Shown: positions 51,440-60,228, numbered from the stretch's first letter. The stretch is 63,394 nt of DNA from UBA1926 sp002337215 (GCA_963973795.1 CAXBAF010000023.1:1-63394), one strand, 5' to 3'. Made by a program: numbers and translations. The notes: generated from the letters alone by a model not told the origin.

Positions 51440-52354
51440 ATGAAGCCCGCTTTCAGCACCATCGCCTGCCCCGACTGGACGCTCGACCGCATCGTGCCCC
51501 TCGCCCGCGAACTGGGCTACGCCGGCATCGAACTCCGCTCGTTCGGCCAGACCGGGGGCGGCCAATCGGGATCGGACCTCGCCTGCGAGCCCTGCTACAC
51601 CAGCGCCCGCAAGCTCCGCGAGATGTTCGAGCACGAGGGGATCGAGCCTTCCTGCATCGCAACGTCGATCCGCTACGACCAGATCGTGTTCCCGCCCATC
51701 ATCGGCCGGGTCATCGGCGATTTCGAACGCCCCGTCCGCGACACCAAGCGGGCCGTCGCGACCGCCGCGTCACTCGAGTGCCCGTTCGTGCGTGTTTTCG
51801 GATTCGAACTCGAGCACGAGAGCCGGTCGAGTGGCCTTCCCCGCATCCTCCAACGCCTCGAACTCGCCGCGACGACCGCCCGCCACACCGGTGTCCGCCT
51901 GCTGATCGAGAACGGGGGCTCGTTCCCGACCGCCGCCGACCTCCGGGAGATCATCGACCGGATCGGCACGCGGAACATCGCCGCGGCGTACAACCCCGCC
52001 GTCGCCGTTGCCGCGGAAGAAGACCCTATCGAGGGCGTCCGTCTGCTCGCAGGTGATCTCTCGACCGTCAAGCTCCGCGATCTCAAGGTCGGCGATCGCG
52101 AATCCGGCACACCGGCGACCACCGCCCCGCTCGGCGAGGGCGACCTGGATCTCGGCGGGCTCGGCGTCGAGGGCTTCGTCCGCCACCTCTCCTCCGTCGG
52201 CTACGACGGCTGGATCACCTACGAGCACGACCGCCTGTTCACCGAGGGCACCGGCGACCCGACCGAGATGCTCCGCGACGCCACGGCGAAGCTCTACCGC
52301 TGGTCGGGCGCACCGATGAGCGACCGCGAGAGCCGCAAGTTCGCGATGGCGTGA
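51440..52354 (+). CDS. Sugar-phosphate isomerase/epimerase-like TIM barrel protein
   Basis: A 304-residue protein of the xylose-isomerase-like TIM barrel superfamily. FSTIACPDWTLDRIVPLARELGYAGIELRSF is the usual start. Metal-site and substrate strands are visible as FVRVFGFELEHE, RLLIENGG, NIAAAYNPA and TVKLRDLKVG, with WITYEHDRLF at the end (Glu). Substrate cannot be assigned; inosose and hydroxypyruvate families look similar. ATG at 51440 is chosen over a GTG at 51404. Its stop overlaps the queG GTG start (GTGA). Confidence 0.82.
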   Translation: MKPAFSTIACPDWTLDRIVPLARELGYAGIELRSFGQTGGGQSGSDLACEPCYTSARKLREMFEHEGIEPSCIATSIRYDQIVFPPIIGRVIGDFERPVRDTKRAVATAASLECPFVRVFGFELEHESRSSGLPRILQRLELAATTARHTGVRLLIENGGSFPTAADLREIIDRIGTRNIAAAYNPAVAVAAEEDPIEGVRLLAGDLSTVKLRDLKVGDRESGTPATTAPLGEGDLDLGGLGVEGFVRHLSSVGYDGWITYEHDRLFTEGTGDPTEMLRDATAKLYRWSGAPMSDRESRKFAMA

Positions 52355-53355
52355 TCGCCGTGCCAGACGGCGCCCCGGACAATCAAACCGCGACAGAACG
52401 TGTCATCGATCTCTGTCTCGATCAGGGCTTCGCGCTCGCCGGCGTGTGCAACGCCGCGCCCAGCGCGCACGCCGACGCGTTCCTCGCCTGGCTCGCCGAC
52501 GGCAAGCACGGCTCGATGCAATGGCTCGCCAACCACAACGACCTCCGCACCGACCCCGCGCGGATCCTCCCCGGCGCACGGTCGATCGTGATGGTCGCCG
52601 ATCTCTACGCAAGCCGGGCGGATGACAACTCCGATCCATGCGAGGCAGGGCGGGGCCGCGTCGCGCGGTACGCGCGGGGCGACGACTACCACAAGACCAT
52701 GAAGAAACGGCTGCACGCGATCTGCGACACGCTGCGAGACCGGTTCCCCGACGCCGGCTTCCGCGCGTTCGTCGATACCGCGCCCGTCCCGGAACGCGAA
52801 CTCGCCGCCCGGGCGGGTCTGGGATGGATCGGCAAGCACACGCTGCTCATTCATCCACGCCTCGGGTCCTGGATGCTGCTGGGCGGTTTCCTCACCACGA
52901 TCGAACTGACCCACAACGCGACGGCAATCACCGACCATTGCGGCTCATGCACCCGGTGCATCGACGCGTGCCCCACCGATGCGATCACGCCCTACTCGGT
53001 CGATGCGTCGCGCTGCATCAGCTACCTGACCATCGAGCGCCGCGCCGACATCGCGAGCGAGTTCCACGACAAGATCGGCGACTGGATCTTCGGCTGCGAC
53101 ATCTGCCAGGAGGTCTGCCCCCACAATTCGCAACGCGACGCGTCGATGCTCGGTGAGGCGGGAGCCGATGCGAACGATCTCTACCAGAACCGCCCGAGCT
53201 CGTTTGATCTCTTCGAAGTACTCGGGTGGGACGCCGAAGACCGCGCTCGAGCGTTGAAGGGCACGGCGATGAAGCGGGCGACGCTGGAGATGTGGCACCG
53301 CAACGCTCGGATCGCCGCGGCGAACGATCCGAGCGTCTCTGCTGATCAGGCCTGA
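52351..53355 (+). CDS. queG: Epoxyqueuosine reductase
   Basis: A 334-residue, cobalamin- and iron-sulfur-dependent enzyme that completes queuosine in tRNA. The N-terminal part has MQWLANHNDLRTDPARILPGARSIVMVADLY and FVDTAPVPERELAARAGLGWIGKHTLLIHPRLGSWMLLG, hallmark segments of QueG. Two 4Fe-4S motifs follow: CGSCTRCIDACP and CDICQEVCP. GTG at 52351 overlaps the preceding stop; a second GTG nine bases on is an alternative. The last 10 bp overlap the stop end of the convergent membrane-protein gene. This is one of several B12-linked items in the window. Confidence 0.95.
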   Translation: MIAVPDGAPDNQTATERVIDLCLDQGFALAGVCNAAPSAHADAFLAWLADGKHGSMQWLANHNDLRTDPARILPGARSIVMVADLYASRADDNSDPCEAGRGRVARYARGDDYHKTMKKRLHAICDTLRDRFPDAGFRAFVDTAPVPERELAARAGLGWIGKHTLLIHPRLGSWMLLGGFLTTIELTHNATAITDHCGSCTRCIDACPTDAITPYSVDASRCISYLTIERRADIASEFHDKIGDWIFGCDICQEVCPHNSQRDASMLGEAGADANDLYQNRPSSFDLFEVLGWDAEDRARALKGTAMKRATLEMWHRNARIAAANDPSVSADQA

Positions 53356-54545
53356 TCCGAAACCACTGGCGTTCTCGTCATGAATCTGTACGCGCCCGCG
53401 AGCAGGATGAGCGACACACCGGGGATGAGCCAGACCTCGTCGCGTCCGATCGACCCGACCCACAGGAACGGCCCGGAGACAACGCAGACGCCGAGCAGCC
53501 ACGCGAGCGTCGCGCGATCCGTCGAAACCCGCCGCCCCAGAGACACGAGCATCCACACCGGGAAGACGAGCCCATAGAAGCCCAGGAAGAGCCGGTACAC
53601 AAACTCGCCAGGCCCGATCGGCGAGACGAACCCGGGCAGATCCACACGCGGCAGGAACGGGACACCCCCGCCGATGGCCAACCCGATGATCGCCGGCAGG
53701 AGCATCCATACCCGCAGCCGTGGTCGGCGGCGCACAGTCTCGTCGGCCGATTCGGTCATGCCGGCGATCGCGCCGTCCGGGCGGAGCGCGGCGAGCGCCG
53801 CCGAGTGCGCGAGGACAGTGAACGCAGCCTGAGCGCCGAAGTGCAGGCCCATCGCACCGAGCGCCCAATCGATGCCCATCTCAAATGGGGCATCCCGCGG
53901 CGTCCAGATCGCTCGCCCCCGGGTCACAACGAGAATGATCGCCGCGAAGAGAACGAAGAAGCCGACGCCGAACGCCGCGGGAGGGCTCGGCGCGTGCTGC
54001 ACCGCCCGGTTGAACGAAAGATCGAGGTAGGGGCAAAGGCCGAAGCCGATCGCCGTCACCATCGAGAGCCCGATCAGCGCGCTCACCGGCTCGCTCGCGA
54101 CGACCTCGGGGGGCTGCGACACAAGCAGTACACCCGCGACGATCGTGCACAGAAGCGTTCCCAGTGCCGGCACCCAATCGACCCGACCCCGGAGCAGCGC
54201 CGCGACACTCGCGACGAGCGCCCCCATCGCGATCCCCGCGGGAAGATGCAGAATCCCGAACCGGAGATCGTCGGTCATCTTCCAAGACAGGAAGTAGACC
54301 TGGAACGCGATCGTGACCGCGCTGAACCAAAGCATCGGCGACCGCATCACGGCAACAAACGCCGACGATCGTGCGCGCGAGCGGAGCACGAACCCGACCG
54401 ATGCGGCCCCGACGACATTCGGAATAAAGAACGCGAAAAAGAAGGGGAGCCCGCCGTCGCGGACCAGCAGGTTGGGGAGGTACATCCCGATGCACCACGT
54501 CCACGAGACCGCGAGAAACAAGGCCCAGCCGAGCGTGCGCCCCAT
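53346..54545 (-). CDS. Polytopic membrane protein of unknown function
   Basis: A 399-residue protein with about ten or eleven hydrophobic helices, starting at MGRTLGWALFLAVSWTWCIGMYLPNLL. Hydrophobic stretches continue through VTIAFQVYFLSW, LGTLLCTIVAGVLLV and FFVLFAAIILVV to GVSLILLAGAYRF. A DLSFNRAVQHAP loop after a helix pair and RFGILHLPAG recall sodium-solute-symporter-type loops, but no family could be assigned. Its 3' end overlaps queG by 10 bp. It lies 3 bp downstream of the hot-dog gene on the same strand and is probably co-transcribed with it. Confidence 0.7.
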   Translation of the reverse strand: MGRTLGWALFLAVSWTWCIGMYLPNLLVRDGGLPFFFAFFIPNVVGAASVGFVLRSRARSSAFVAVMRSPMLWFSAVTIAFQVYFLSWKMTDDLRFGILHLPAGIAMGALVASVAALLRGRVDWVPALGTLLCTIVAGVLLVSQPPEVVASEPVSALIGLSMVTAIGFGLCPYLDLSFNRAVQHAPSPPAAFGVGFFVLFAAIILVVTRGRAIWTPRDAPFEMGIDWALGAMGLHFGAQAAFTVLAHSAALAALRPDGAIAGMTESADETVRRRPRLRVWMLLPAIIGLAIGGGVPFLPRVDLPGFVSPIGPGEFVYRLFLGFYGLVFPVWMLVSLGRRVSTDRATLAWLLGVCVVSGPFLWVGSIGRDEVWLIPGVSLILLAGAYRFMTRTPVVSDQA

Positions 54546-54548
54546 CGG

Positions 54549-55382
54549 TCAGCCGTTGCCCGCTGGGGTCTCGGGGCCCGACCCGCTGGATGCATCTGGT
54601 GTGGAAGCCGCCGCCGCCGCAGCCTTCGCGCGCTCGGCCTTGGCCTTGTGGTGCGCCTTGGGTGTCACATGGAATGTCACCGTGGATCTGCCCACTCGCT
54701 TCTCGCGGTTCTTGAGCCTCTCGAGCCTCGCCTCACGCGAGAGCTTGCCCTCGCCAGGCTTCGCCTCCGCCGCGGCCTCGCTCTTGCGACGCTGCTTGCG
54801 CTCCTTCTTCATCTCCGTATCGACCTTGTTGCCAACCATCGTCGGCAAGATCTGGACGACATCGATGTCGAGCGTAATGTTGAATTCGCCCTCCGCCTCG
54901 ACGAGCGCGTGGATGTCATCGCTCGGCTTGATGCGGTACTCCGCGGGGCCGAAGCAGGGACGCAGGAACTTGTATTCGAGATGCTTGCAGACCACGGTGT
55001 AGTCGCCGCCGCAGACGCCGAACACGAACATCCCGCCGGCGATCTCGGTGTTGCCGAGCAGCGCCGCCCCCGCCATCGCGTTGTACCAGTTCTTGTTGAA
55101 GCGGGTGAACGGGAGCGTCGCCGTGAACGTGTGCTCGCTTTTGCGCCGCATCTTGATGCCCGAGCGGAACGCGTAAGGAAGCCAGATCAGGCTCGTCACC
55201 CGGTGCCAGAAGTTGTTCTTCGAGCTCAGCCGGCTCACGAACGCCTCCATGCGATCGAACATCGTCTTCTTGGGGGCAGACGACGCCGCGTTGATCCGCG
55301 CGGCCGACTCCATGCCGGTCTCGGCATTCTCAACGCCTCGGCTCGACGAGGTCTCCGGTGCTGAAGGTGCGCTTGTCGCCAT
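54549..55382 (-). CDS. DUF4442-like hot-dog-fold protein
   Basis: A 277-residue protein. Residues about 38-190 carry the DUF4442/thioesterase-like hot-dog pattern: FTATLPFTRFNKNWYNAMAGAALLGNTEIAGGMFVFGVCGG, with a long helix packed on strands, then VVCKHLEYKFLRPCFGPAEYRIKP and FNITLDIDVV. The first 38 residues and the last 70 are low complexity, Lys/Ala-rich, and probably disordered; the KKERKQRRK stretch is basic. Substrate and activity are unknown. It lies 6 bp after the MBL-hydrolase gene, on the same strand. Confidence 0.68.
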   Translation of the reverse strand: MATSAPSAPETSSSRGVENAETGMESAARINAASSAPKKTMFDRMEAFVSRLSSKNNFWHRVTSLIWLPYAFRSGIKMRRKSEHTFTATLPFTRFNKNWYNAMAGAALLGNTEIAGGMFVFGVCGGDYTVVCKHLEYKFLRPCFGPAEYRIKPSDDIHALVEAEGEFNITLDIDVVQILPTMVGNKVDTEMKKERKQRRKSEAAAEAKPGEGKLSREARLERLKNREKRVGRSTVTFHVTPKAHHKAKAERAKAAAAAASTPDASSGSGPETPAGNG

Positions 55383-55388
55383 CCGTGC

Positions 55389-56507
55389 TCAGTCTAGCGC
55401 GATCGCACCGGCCTCGACACCCGCCGCCGCCGCGGCGCGTTCGTCGGCTGTCAGGTCGAACCAGCCCTTCTCGTTGGCGACCACCCGCCGGCACGGGTTC
55501 CCGGGCTCATGGTCCAGCACGAGCAGCCATTCCCCCGCCGCAGCCTCGGTCAGAAACCAGTGTTTGGTGATCATGCTGGTGTACGGCTCGACGTCGTACG
55601 ACAGGCTGAACACCTGACCCGCGTGCCACGCCGTCGGCATCACATCGGGCGTGAACACGACCGTCTGACCCGATTCATCCGTGAACGCGACCGCCTGCTG
55701 ACCCCAGGTGTGCCCCGGCGTGAGGAAGACCGAGATCCCGGGAAGAACCTCGGTCATCCGCTCATCCACACCCGTCTTGGGGAGATCGCCCCGAGAAGGC
55801 TTGCGATTGAGCGGGAACGGCCGCTGGCTCTCGATCAGCCGCAGCCGGGCACGGCCGTCCGCGAGGGTCGCGAGATCCCGGTCCTCAAACGGAAGAATGT
55901 GGTCGCGGTAGTAGGTCTTGGTCATCACCGCATCGTTGTTCCGCGCGTCGAGCCATTCCCGCTTCTGCACGATCAGTTCCGCGTTGGGGAACGTGAACTT
56001 CACCCTGGGCTCGTCGCCGCTCGCCGATCCGGGCTTGGTCGCCTCCCAATCGGGCGTCTCTCCCTCCCGGCAGCGGCGTGTCAGCCCACCCGAGTGGTCA
56101 AAGTGCAGGTGGCTCACGATCACGCTCTCGATGTCCGCGGTGGAGAAGGGTGTCGCTGATTTCGCACCGGCCTCGTTCACCGCGGTCTCGATCGTGCGCC
56201 CGTCGAGCCCGAAGATCTCGGTCATCTTCGCATCGAGCTTGTCGCCCGTGCCCGCTTCGATCAGGTACCGCCGGGGCGTGGCCCCGTCCGGCTCAATCGA
56301 TTCGAGCAGCAGACAATTGTGCTGCAACTCGATCCGGTTCCGGTCGTCGGGCTCGGCGAACCGGGTCCACACCGTCCGCGGGATCACCCCGAACATGCCG
56401 CCCCCGTCGAGAAGGAACCGCCCCGCCCGGAGCAGGGTCCACCGGTACCGGGGTGCGTCGGGCTGAATCGGAGCCGCCCCACTGTTTTCGATCGTGTCTG
56501 TGTCCAT
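55389..56507 (-). CDS. MBL-fold metallo-hydrolase (lactonase-like)
   Basis: A 372-residue binuclear zinc hydrolase. Zinc ligands are seen in SHLHFDHSGGLTRR (HxHxDH), TPGHTWGQQAV (His), and a later Asp/His in PDVMPTAWH and VLDHEPGNP. The remainder resembles N-acyl-homoserine-lactonase-type MBL proteins, though the substrate is unproved. Residues 1-100 contain an insertion GMFGVIPRTVWTRFAEPDDRNRIELQHNCLL usual in this subfamily. It heads a minus-strand run with the hot-dog and polytopic genes, and is divergent from the channel gene with 108 bp between. Confidence 0.87.
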   Translation of the reverse strand: MDTDTIENSGAAPIQPDAPRYRWTLLRAGRFLLDGGGMFGVIPRTVWTRFAEPDDRNRIELQHNCLLLESIEPDGATPRRYLIEAGTGDKLDAKMTEIFGLDGRTIETAVNEAGAKSATPFSTADIESVIVSHLHFDHSGGLTRRCREGETPDWEATKPGSASGDEPRVKFTFPNAELIVQKREWLDARNNDAVMTKTYYRDHILPFEDRDLATLADGRARLRLIESQRPFPLNRKPSRGDLPKTGVDERMTEVLPGISVFLTPGHTWGQQAVAFTDESGQTVVFTPDVMPTAWHAGQVFSLSYDVEPYTSMITKHWFLTEAAAGEWLLVLDHEPGNPCRRVVANEKGWFDLTADERAAAAAGVEAGAIALD

Positions 56508-56615
56508 TGCCTCATCCTACCCCCGCCGAACCTGCAGACCCCCGTCGGCCGGATTTCCGCCGGACCGCGTGATAGGGTGCATTGAGCACATGGACCACAC
56601 GAAAGGCCGATCTCA

Positions 56616-57707
56616 ATGCCAACCCTGCCCACGCTCGCCGCACTCCTGACACTCCTCCTCTCCGCGACCACAGCCCTCGCACAGGAGCCGAGTGGACCGG
56701 GCCAACCAGCCGAGACGCTGCGGATCGCGGTCAAGGTCGCCGAGCCGTTCGTCATCGAGACCGACGATGGGTTCGAGGGCATCAGCATCGAGCTGTGGAA
56801 ACGCATCGCGGACCGACAGGACCTCGACTACGCGTTCGAAGCAACGACCATGGACGGCCTGCTCGACGGCGTCGCCTCGGGAGAGTTCGCCGCGGGGGTC
56901 GCCGCGATCACGCTCACCACGGATCGGGAGGAGCGCATGGACTTCACCCATCCCTACTTCGGCGAGGGTCTCGCGATCGCCGTCCCCGCCACGCGCGACG
57001 GGCTCTCGGTGATGGGGATGCTCCGCAAGCTCGTCTCACCCGGGTTCGTCACCGCGGTCGCCGCGCTCGCCGTCGTCCTGCTGGGCGTCGGGCTGCTCGT
57101 CTGGATCGCCGAGCGGCGTGCCAACCCCGACCAGTTCGGCGGCAACCCCGTCAGGGGTCTCGGCAACGGGTTCTGGTTCAGCGCCGTCACCATGACCACC
57201 GTCGGGTACGGCGACAAGGCACCCGTGAGCCCGGCGGGCCGATTCCTCGCGCTCATCTGGATGTTCGCCTCGATCATCATCATCTCGTTCTTCACGGGTG
57301 CCATCGCATCCGCGTTCACCACCTCGCAACTTGAGGGCAGGGTCGCCGGGCCCAAGGACCTTCCCCGCGCCAGGGTCGGAGCCGTCACCGGGTCGGCCGG
57401 CGCGGAATCGCTCCGGGACCGTGGCGTGCGCTCCACGCGGTACGCATCGGTCCCAGAGGGCCTCGCCGCCCTCGCCGCGGGCGATCTCGACGCATTCGTC
57501 CACGACGAGCCAATCCTCCGCTACCACCTCAAGCGGAATCATCGCGACGAACTCCAGGTCCTCGAGGCGACGTTCGAACCGCAGCCCTACGCGATCGCGC
57601 TCCCGCCCGAGAGCCCGCTCCGCGAGGAGATCAATCTGGGCCTGCTCGAGACGATCACCGCCGACGACTGGAACGACATCATCGAGGGATTCCTCGTCGG
57701 CGGGTGA
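56616..57707 (+). CDS. GluR0-like ligand-gated potassium channel
   Basis: A 363-residue protein with the layout of prokaryotic ionotropic glutamate receptors. A signal peptide (1-22, ending ALAQ) precedes ligand lobe S1 (33-125: LRIAVKVAEPFVIETDD, GISIELWKRIA). Arg104 in LTTDREERMDFTHPYF matches the amino-acid-carboxylate arginine of glutamate receptors. TM1 (142-165), a pore helix and selectivity filter TTVGYGD (194-200) and TM2 (210-235) follow; S2 runs from about 240 to 340 with DAFVHDEP, including the acidic ligand residue region. TVGYGD is the potassium-channel filter also found in Synechocystis GluR0. A terminator-like hairpin follows. Confidence 0.9.
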   Translation: MPTLPTLAALLTLLLSATTALAQEPSGPGQPAETLRIAVKVAEPFVIETDDGFEGISIELWKRIADRQDLDYAFEATTMDGLLDGVASGEFAAGVAAITLTTDREERMDFTHPYFGEGLAIAVPATRDGLSVMGMLRKLVSPGFVTAVAALAVVLLGVGLLVWIAERRANPDQFGGNPVRGLGNGFWFSAVTMTTVGYGDKAPVSPAGRFLALIWMFASIIIISFFTGAIASAFTTSQLEGRVAGPKDLPRARVGAVTGSAGAESLRDRGVRSTRYASVPEGLAALAAGDLDAFVHDEPILRYHLKRNHRDELQVLEATFEPQPYAIALPPESPLREEINLGLLETITADDWNDIIEGFLVGG

Positions 57708-57731
57708 ACCGGTCGGGATCCGCCGCGGATC

Positions 57732-57757
57732 ACGCAACGCCCCGCCGGCGTGCGTTT
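57732..57757 (+). terminator. Possible terminator after the channel gene
   Basis: ACGCAACGCC (57732-57741) and GGCGTGCGT (57747-57755) form nine pairs with one bulged A around a 5-nt loop, followed by TT. It separates the channel gene from the riboswitch promoter downstream. The T-tract is short. Confidence 0.4.
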
Positions 57758-57781
57758 CCGTGCATCCACGAGCCACATCGA

Positions 57782-57810
57782 TTGCGGGACGTGCCGACAA
57801 CGGATACGCT
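57782..57810 (+). promoter_or_regulatory. Candidate promoter of the riboswitch transcript
   Basis: TTGCGG (57782-57787) and TACGCT (57805-57810) are 17 bp apart and would start transcription near 57817, just at the beginning of the cobalamin riboswitch. Each hexamer matches consensus at 3 of 6 positions, so support comes mainly from position. Confidence 0.35.
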
Positions 57811-57814
57811 TCAG

Positions 57815-58060
57815 CGGACGACTGGTGCCCGGGGCGTTCCCGGGTGAAAAGGGAAGTGTGGTAACCGGTTCGCGTACCCCCGAGCGGGGACGGGGCGAAT
57901 CGGGATTCCACCGCGGACGCGCCGCCGTAACGGGCGTGCCGGGACACCGAACCGTCCCGGCACAGCAGATCGCGATGAACGCCACTCGCCGGGGGACTCT
58001 GCCCCGCGGGGAAGGCCGCGATCGATGCCCTGAGCCGGAAGACCTGCCAGCCGATCGACC
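57815..58060 (+). ncRNA. Cobalamin (B12) riboswitch
   Basis: The 481-bp gene-free stretch 57708-58188 carries the cobalamin riboswitch elements in the right order on the plus strand. GGTGCCC (57824-57830) and TGAAAAGGGAA lie at the 5' side. GGGATTCCACCGC with GCCGCCGTAAC forms the P4/P5 part. GCCACTCGCC and GGGGAAGGCC match the P6 region. The B12 box GAGCCGGAAGACCTGCC is at 58032-58048. The remaining 130 nt up to the ATG at 58189 are GC-rich and can serve as expression platform. It is followed by a ribosome site GGGGCGGAG. Repression by adenosylcobalamin is the normal mode; the sign of control here is not shown by the sequence. Confidence 0.9.
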
Positions 58061-58188
58061 ACGGGGCCCTCGCGATGAAGGGGCGCCGCGGGCCCGGCGT
58101 GTGATCCCCGCTCGCCGCCTCCCGCCGCATCCACCCCAGCGAGCCCCAGCTTCCGGGGAAGCCCTGCGCGATTCGGGGCGGAGACAGC

Positions 58189-59364
58189 ATGGACCACGGA
58201 CCGGTGCTCCCGGCGCGCTCGCATTCGTGCGTGCGCACGATTCTGTTCCCGGCGATCCTCCTCTCCACCTCAGGCCACGCCTCGCCGATCGACGGCACCT
58301 GGGCCGACCGCGTTGTCTACGCCGTCCACGAAGGCCAAGCGATCTACGAAACCGGTGTCGGCACGCCACTCACCTTCGGGCCGTTCAACCCCGCCAACCC
58401 GCTCTGGCAGGACCCGGCCGCCGCGATCGGCCCGCCGAACACGATCGACTATGACGACCTCATCGGGTTCGGCCCCGTCCCCGGCGGGTTCGCGGGCGGT
58501 CCCATGCGCCGCATCCATCTCGCCTGGCCCGCCTGGCAATGGGGATCGGGCAACCCCGACCACCTCGGCGACCGTCCCGGCTGGCTCGACGGGCGGCGTC
58601 AGAACGGCGTGGGCCTCACCCAGGCCGCTCAGTTGGTCGTCGAGTTCGACCAACCCGTCTCCAACAACCCCGACGACGGGGGCGCGTACCACTGGGGCAT
58701 CGATCTGATCGTCCACGGGAACGCGAGTTTCGCCGCGACGACCGCCGTCGCGGCGGACGCGAATCTCAACGCGCTGACACTCACCGGGGGGCTGATCGCC
58801 GAACCGCTCGAGATCGTGGTCGCCCAATCGCCCAGCGGCCCCTGGTTCGTCGCCGATGTCCCGGGTGACGCGCTCTTCCCGACCCAGCCCTGGGCGTGGG
58901 ACCGTGCCGCGGGTGCGTGGACGGGTGAACCCCAAGACTGGAGCAAGCCCGTTGATCCGAGTCTGACGGTCGCCGAATTGACGGCAGGGTCCGCGGCCGA
59001 CGCGATCGATCTCTACGACGGCTCGGCCGGCGGCACGGGCATCGACCTCGAGCGCCTCACCGACGAGACCGGCAATCCGGCGTCGCTCGATTGGATCCGG
59101 TTCGTCCGCGTGCGCGACCCCGCTGGAAACGGTGGAGAGATCTGTGCGCTCGCGGACGTCCCTGCTGGGCCTCCGCCGGGGAGCGGCTGCAACGCCGCGG
59201 ACCTCGCGTTGCCGCTCGGCGTGCTCGACCTTGCTGACATCGGGGGCTTTGTGGGCGCGTTCTCGATTGGAGACCCGCTCGCCGACATCGCCGATCCCGC
59301 CGGCGTTCTCGACCTCGCCGACATCGCCCTGTTCGTGGATTCGTTCGTCGGGGAGTGCCCCTGA
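58189..59364 (+). CDS. Secreted protein with dockerin-like C-terminus under B12-riboswitch control
   Basis: A 391-residue protein. An N-terminal signal (VRTILFPAILLSTSGHAS, about 14-32) precedes a strand-rich surface domain with WPAWQWGSGNPDHLGD, LTQAAQLVVEFDQPVSNN, YHWGIDLIVHGNASF and LDWIRFVRVRDP. The last 58 residues (334-391) are the planctomycete duplicated tail: CNAADLALPLGVLDLADIGGFVGAF, then GVLDLADIALFVDSF, resembling dockerin type I repeats with Asp-rich calcium loops. Because a cobalamin riboswitch lies directly upstream, a role in capturing B12 or replacing a B12-dependent function at the cell surface is inferred. Its stop overlaps the pseudopilin start (TGATG). Confidence 0.85.
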   Translation: MDHGPVLPARSHSCVRTILFPAILLSTSGHASPIDGTWADRVVYAVHEGQAIYETGVGTPLTFGPFNPANPLWQDPAAAIGPPNTIDYDDLIGFGPVPGGFAGGPMRRIHLAWPAWQWGSGNPDHLGDRPGWLDGRRQNGVGLTQAAQLVVEFDQPVSNNPDDGGAYHWGIDLIVHGNASFAATTAVAADANLNALTLTGGLIAEPLEIVVAQSPSGPWFVADVPGDALFPTQPWAWDRAAGAWTGEPQDWSKPVDPSLTVAELTAGSAADAIDLYDGSAGGTGIDLERLTDETGNPASLDWIRFVRVRDPAGNGGEICALADVPAGPPPGSGCNAADLALPLGVLDLADIGGFVGAFSIGDPLADIADPAGVLDLADIALFVDSFVGECP

Positions 59365-60227
59365 TGCGCCCGCGCGAGACCCGCTTCGCCTCCCCCGGCT
59401 TCACGATCATCGAGTTGCTCGTGATCATCGCGATCATCGCGCTGCTCACGGGGATCCTGCTCCCCGCGCTCGCCGGCGCGCGCACGGCCGCGGTCCGCGT
59501 CGCGTGCCTGAGCAACCAGCGGCAACTCGCCCTGGCCGCGACTGTCTATACCGACGAGAACCGCGGCCACTTCATGCCGGCGCTCTACACCGATTTTGCG
59601 GCCGATCCCGCGAAGCGGGTCGCGTGGGATTTCGTCGAGGTCTTCACAGCCTCCGGCGTGCGCACTTCCCCCGGCGCGCTCTGGGACGCGACCGACGCGG
59701 GCGCGGTGATGCAGTGCCCCGCGAGCGACGGGCCCGACAACTGGTCGCCCGGAAGCGGCGGCTTCGCGGCAGCGGCAGGTGAGCAGCCGTTCACCGGGTA
59801 CAACTACAACACGAGCTACCTGGGCGGCCCGACCGTCGGGCCCGACCCCACCCATCCGCGAGGCGACGGTCCCCGCTGGGCGTCCGACGGGACGCTGCTC
59901 GCGCCATCGGCGAGGATCGACGAGATCGGCGACCCGTCCTACACGGTTGTTTTCGGGGACGGTGCGTTCGGCGAAGGGACCAACAAGTTCATGCGCGCTC
60001 CGTTCGCCGGCACCCGCGACAGCGATATCGGCCGCGCCGGACACGGCGCGGGAGCGCAGTCATTCCTGCACGGCGGCATGTCCAACGCGGCCCTCGCGGA
60101 CGGCCACGTGCGCTCGTTCGCGATCAAGCATCGCGTCACCTACCCGGAGGCCGGGGGCTTCCTGCCGGAACTCGGCGGCTTCCTGAGCGAAGGAAACGGG
60201 ATTTACGACCTCGCGTCGGGACGATGA
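59364..60227 (+). CDS. DUF1559-like pseudopilin coupled to the riboswitch gene
   Basis: A 287-residue protein. The prepilin signal is SPGFTIIELLVIIAIIALLTGILLPALAGARTAA, with Gly before the cleaved Phe. The passenger has VACLSNQRQLALAATVYTDENRGHFMPALY, GYNYNTSYLGG, and near the end HGGMSNAALADGHVRSFAIKH: the ADGH motif is the H-X9-DG signature. ATG at 59364 overlaps the previous stop (TGATG); a GTG at 59355 would add three codons. Co-transcription with the riboswitch gene is therefore likely, placing a pseudopilin under B12 control. Confidence 0.85.
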   Translation: MRPRETRFASPGFTIIELLVIIAIIALLTGILLPALAGARTAAVRVACLSNQRQLALAATVYTDENRGHFMPALYTDFAADPAKRVAWDFVEVFTASGVRTSPGALWDATDAGAVMQCPASDGPDNWSPGSGGFAAAAGEQPFTGYNYNTSYLGGPTVGPDPTHPRGDGPRWASDGTLLAPSARIDEIGDPSYTVVFGDGAFGEGTNKFMRAPFAGTRDSDIGRAGHGAGAQSFLHGGMSNAALADGHVRSFAIKHRVTYPEAGGFLPELGGFLSEGNGIYDLASGR

Positions 60228-60228
60228 C

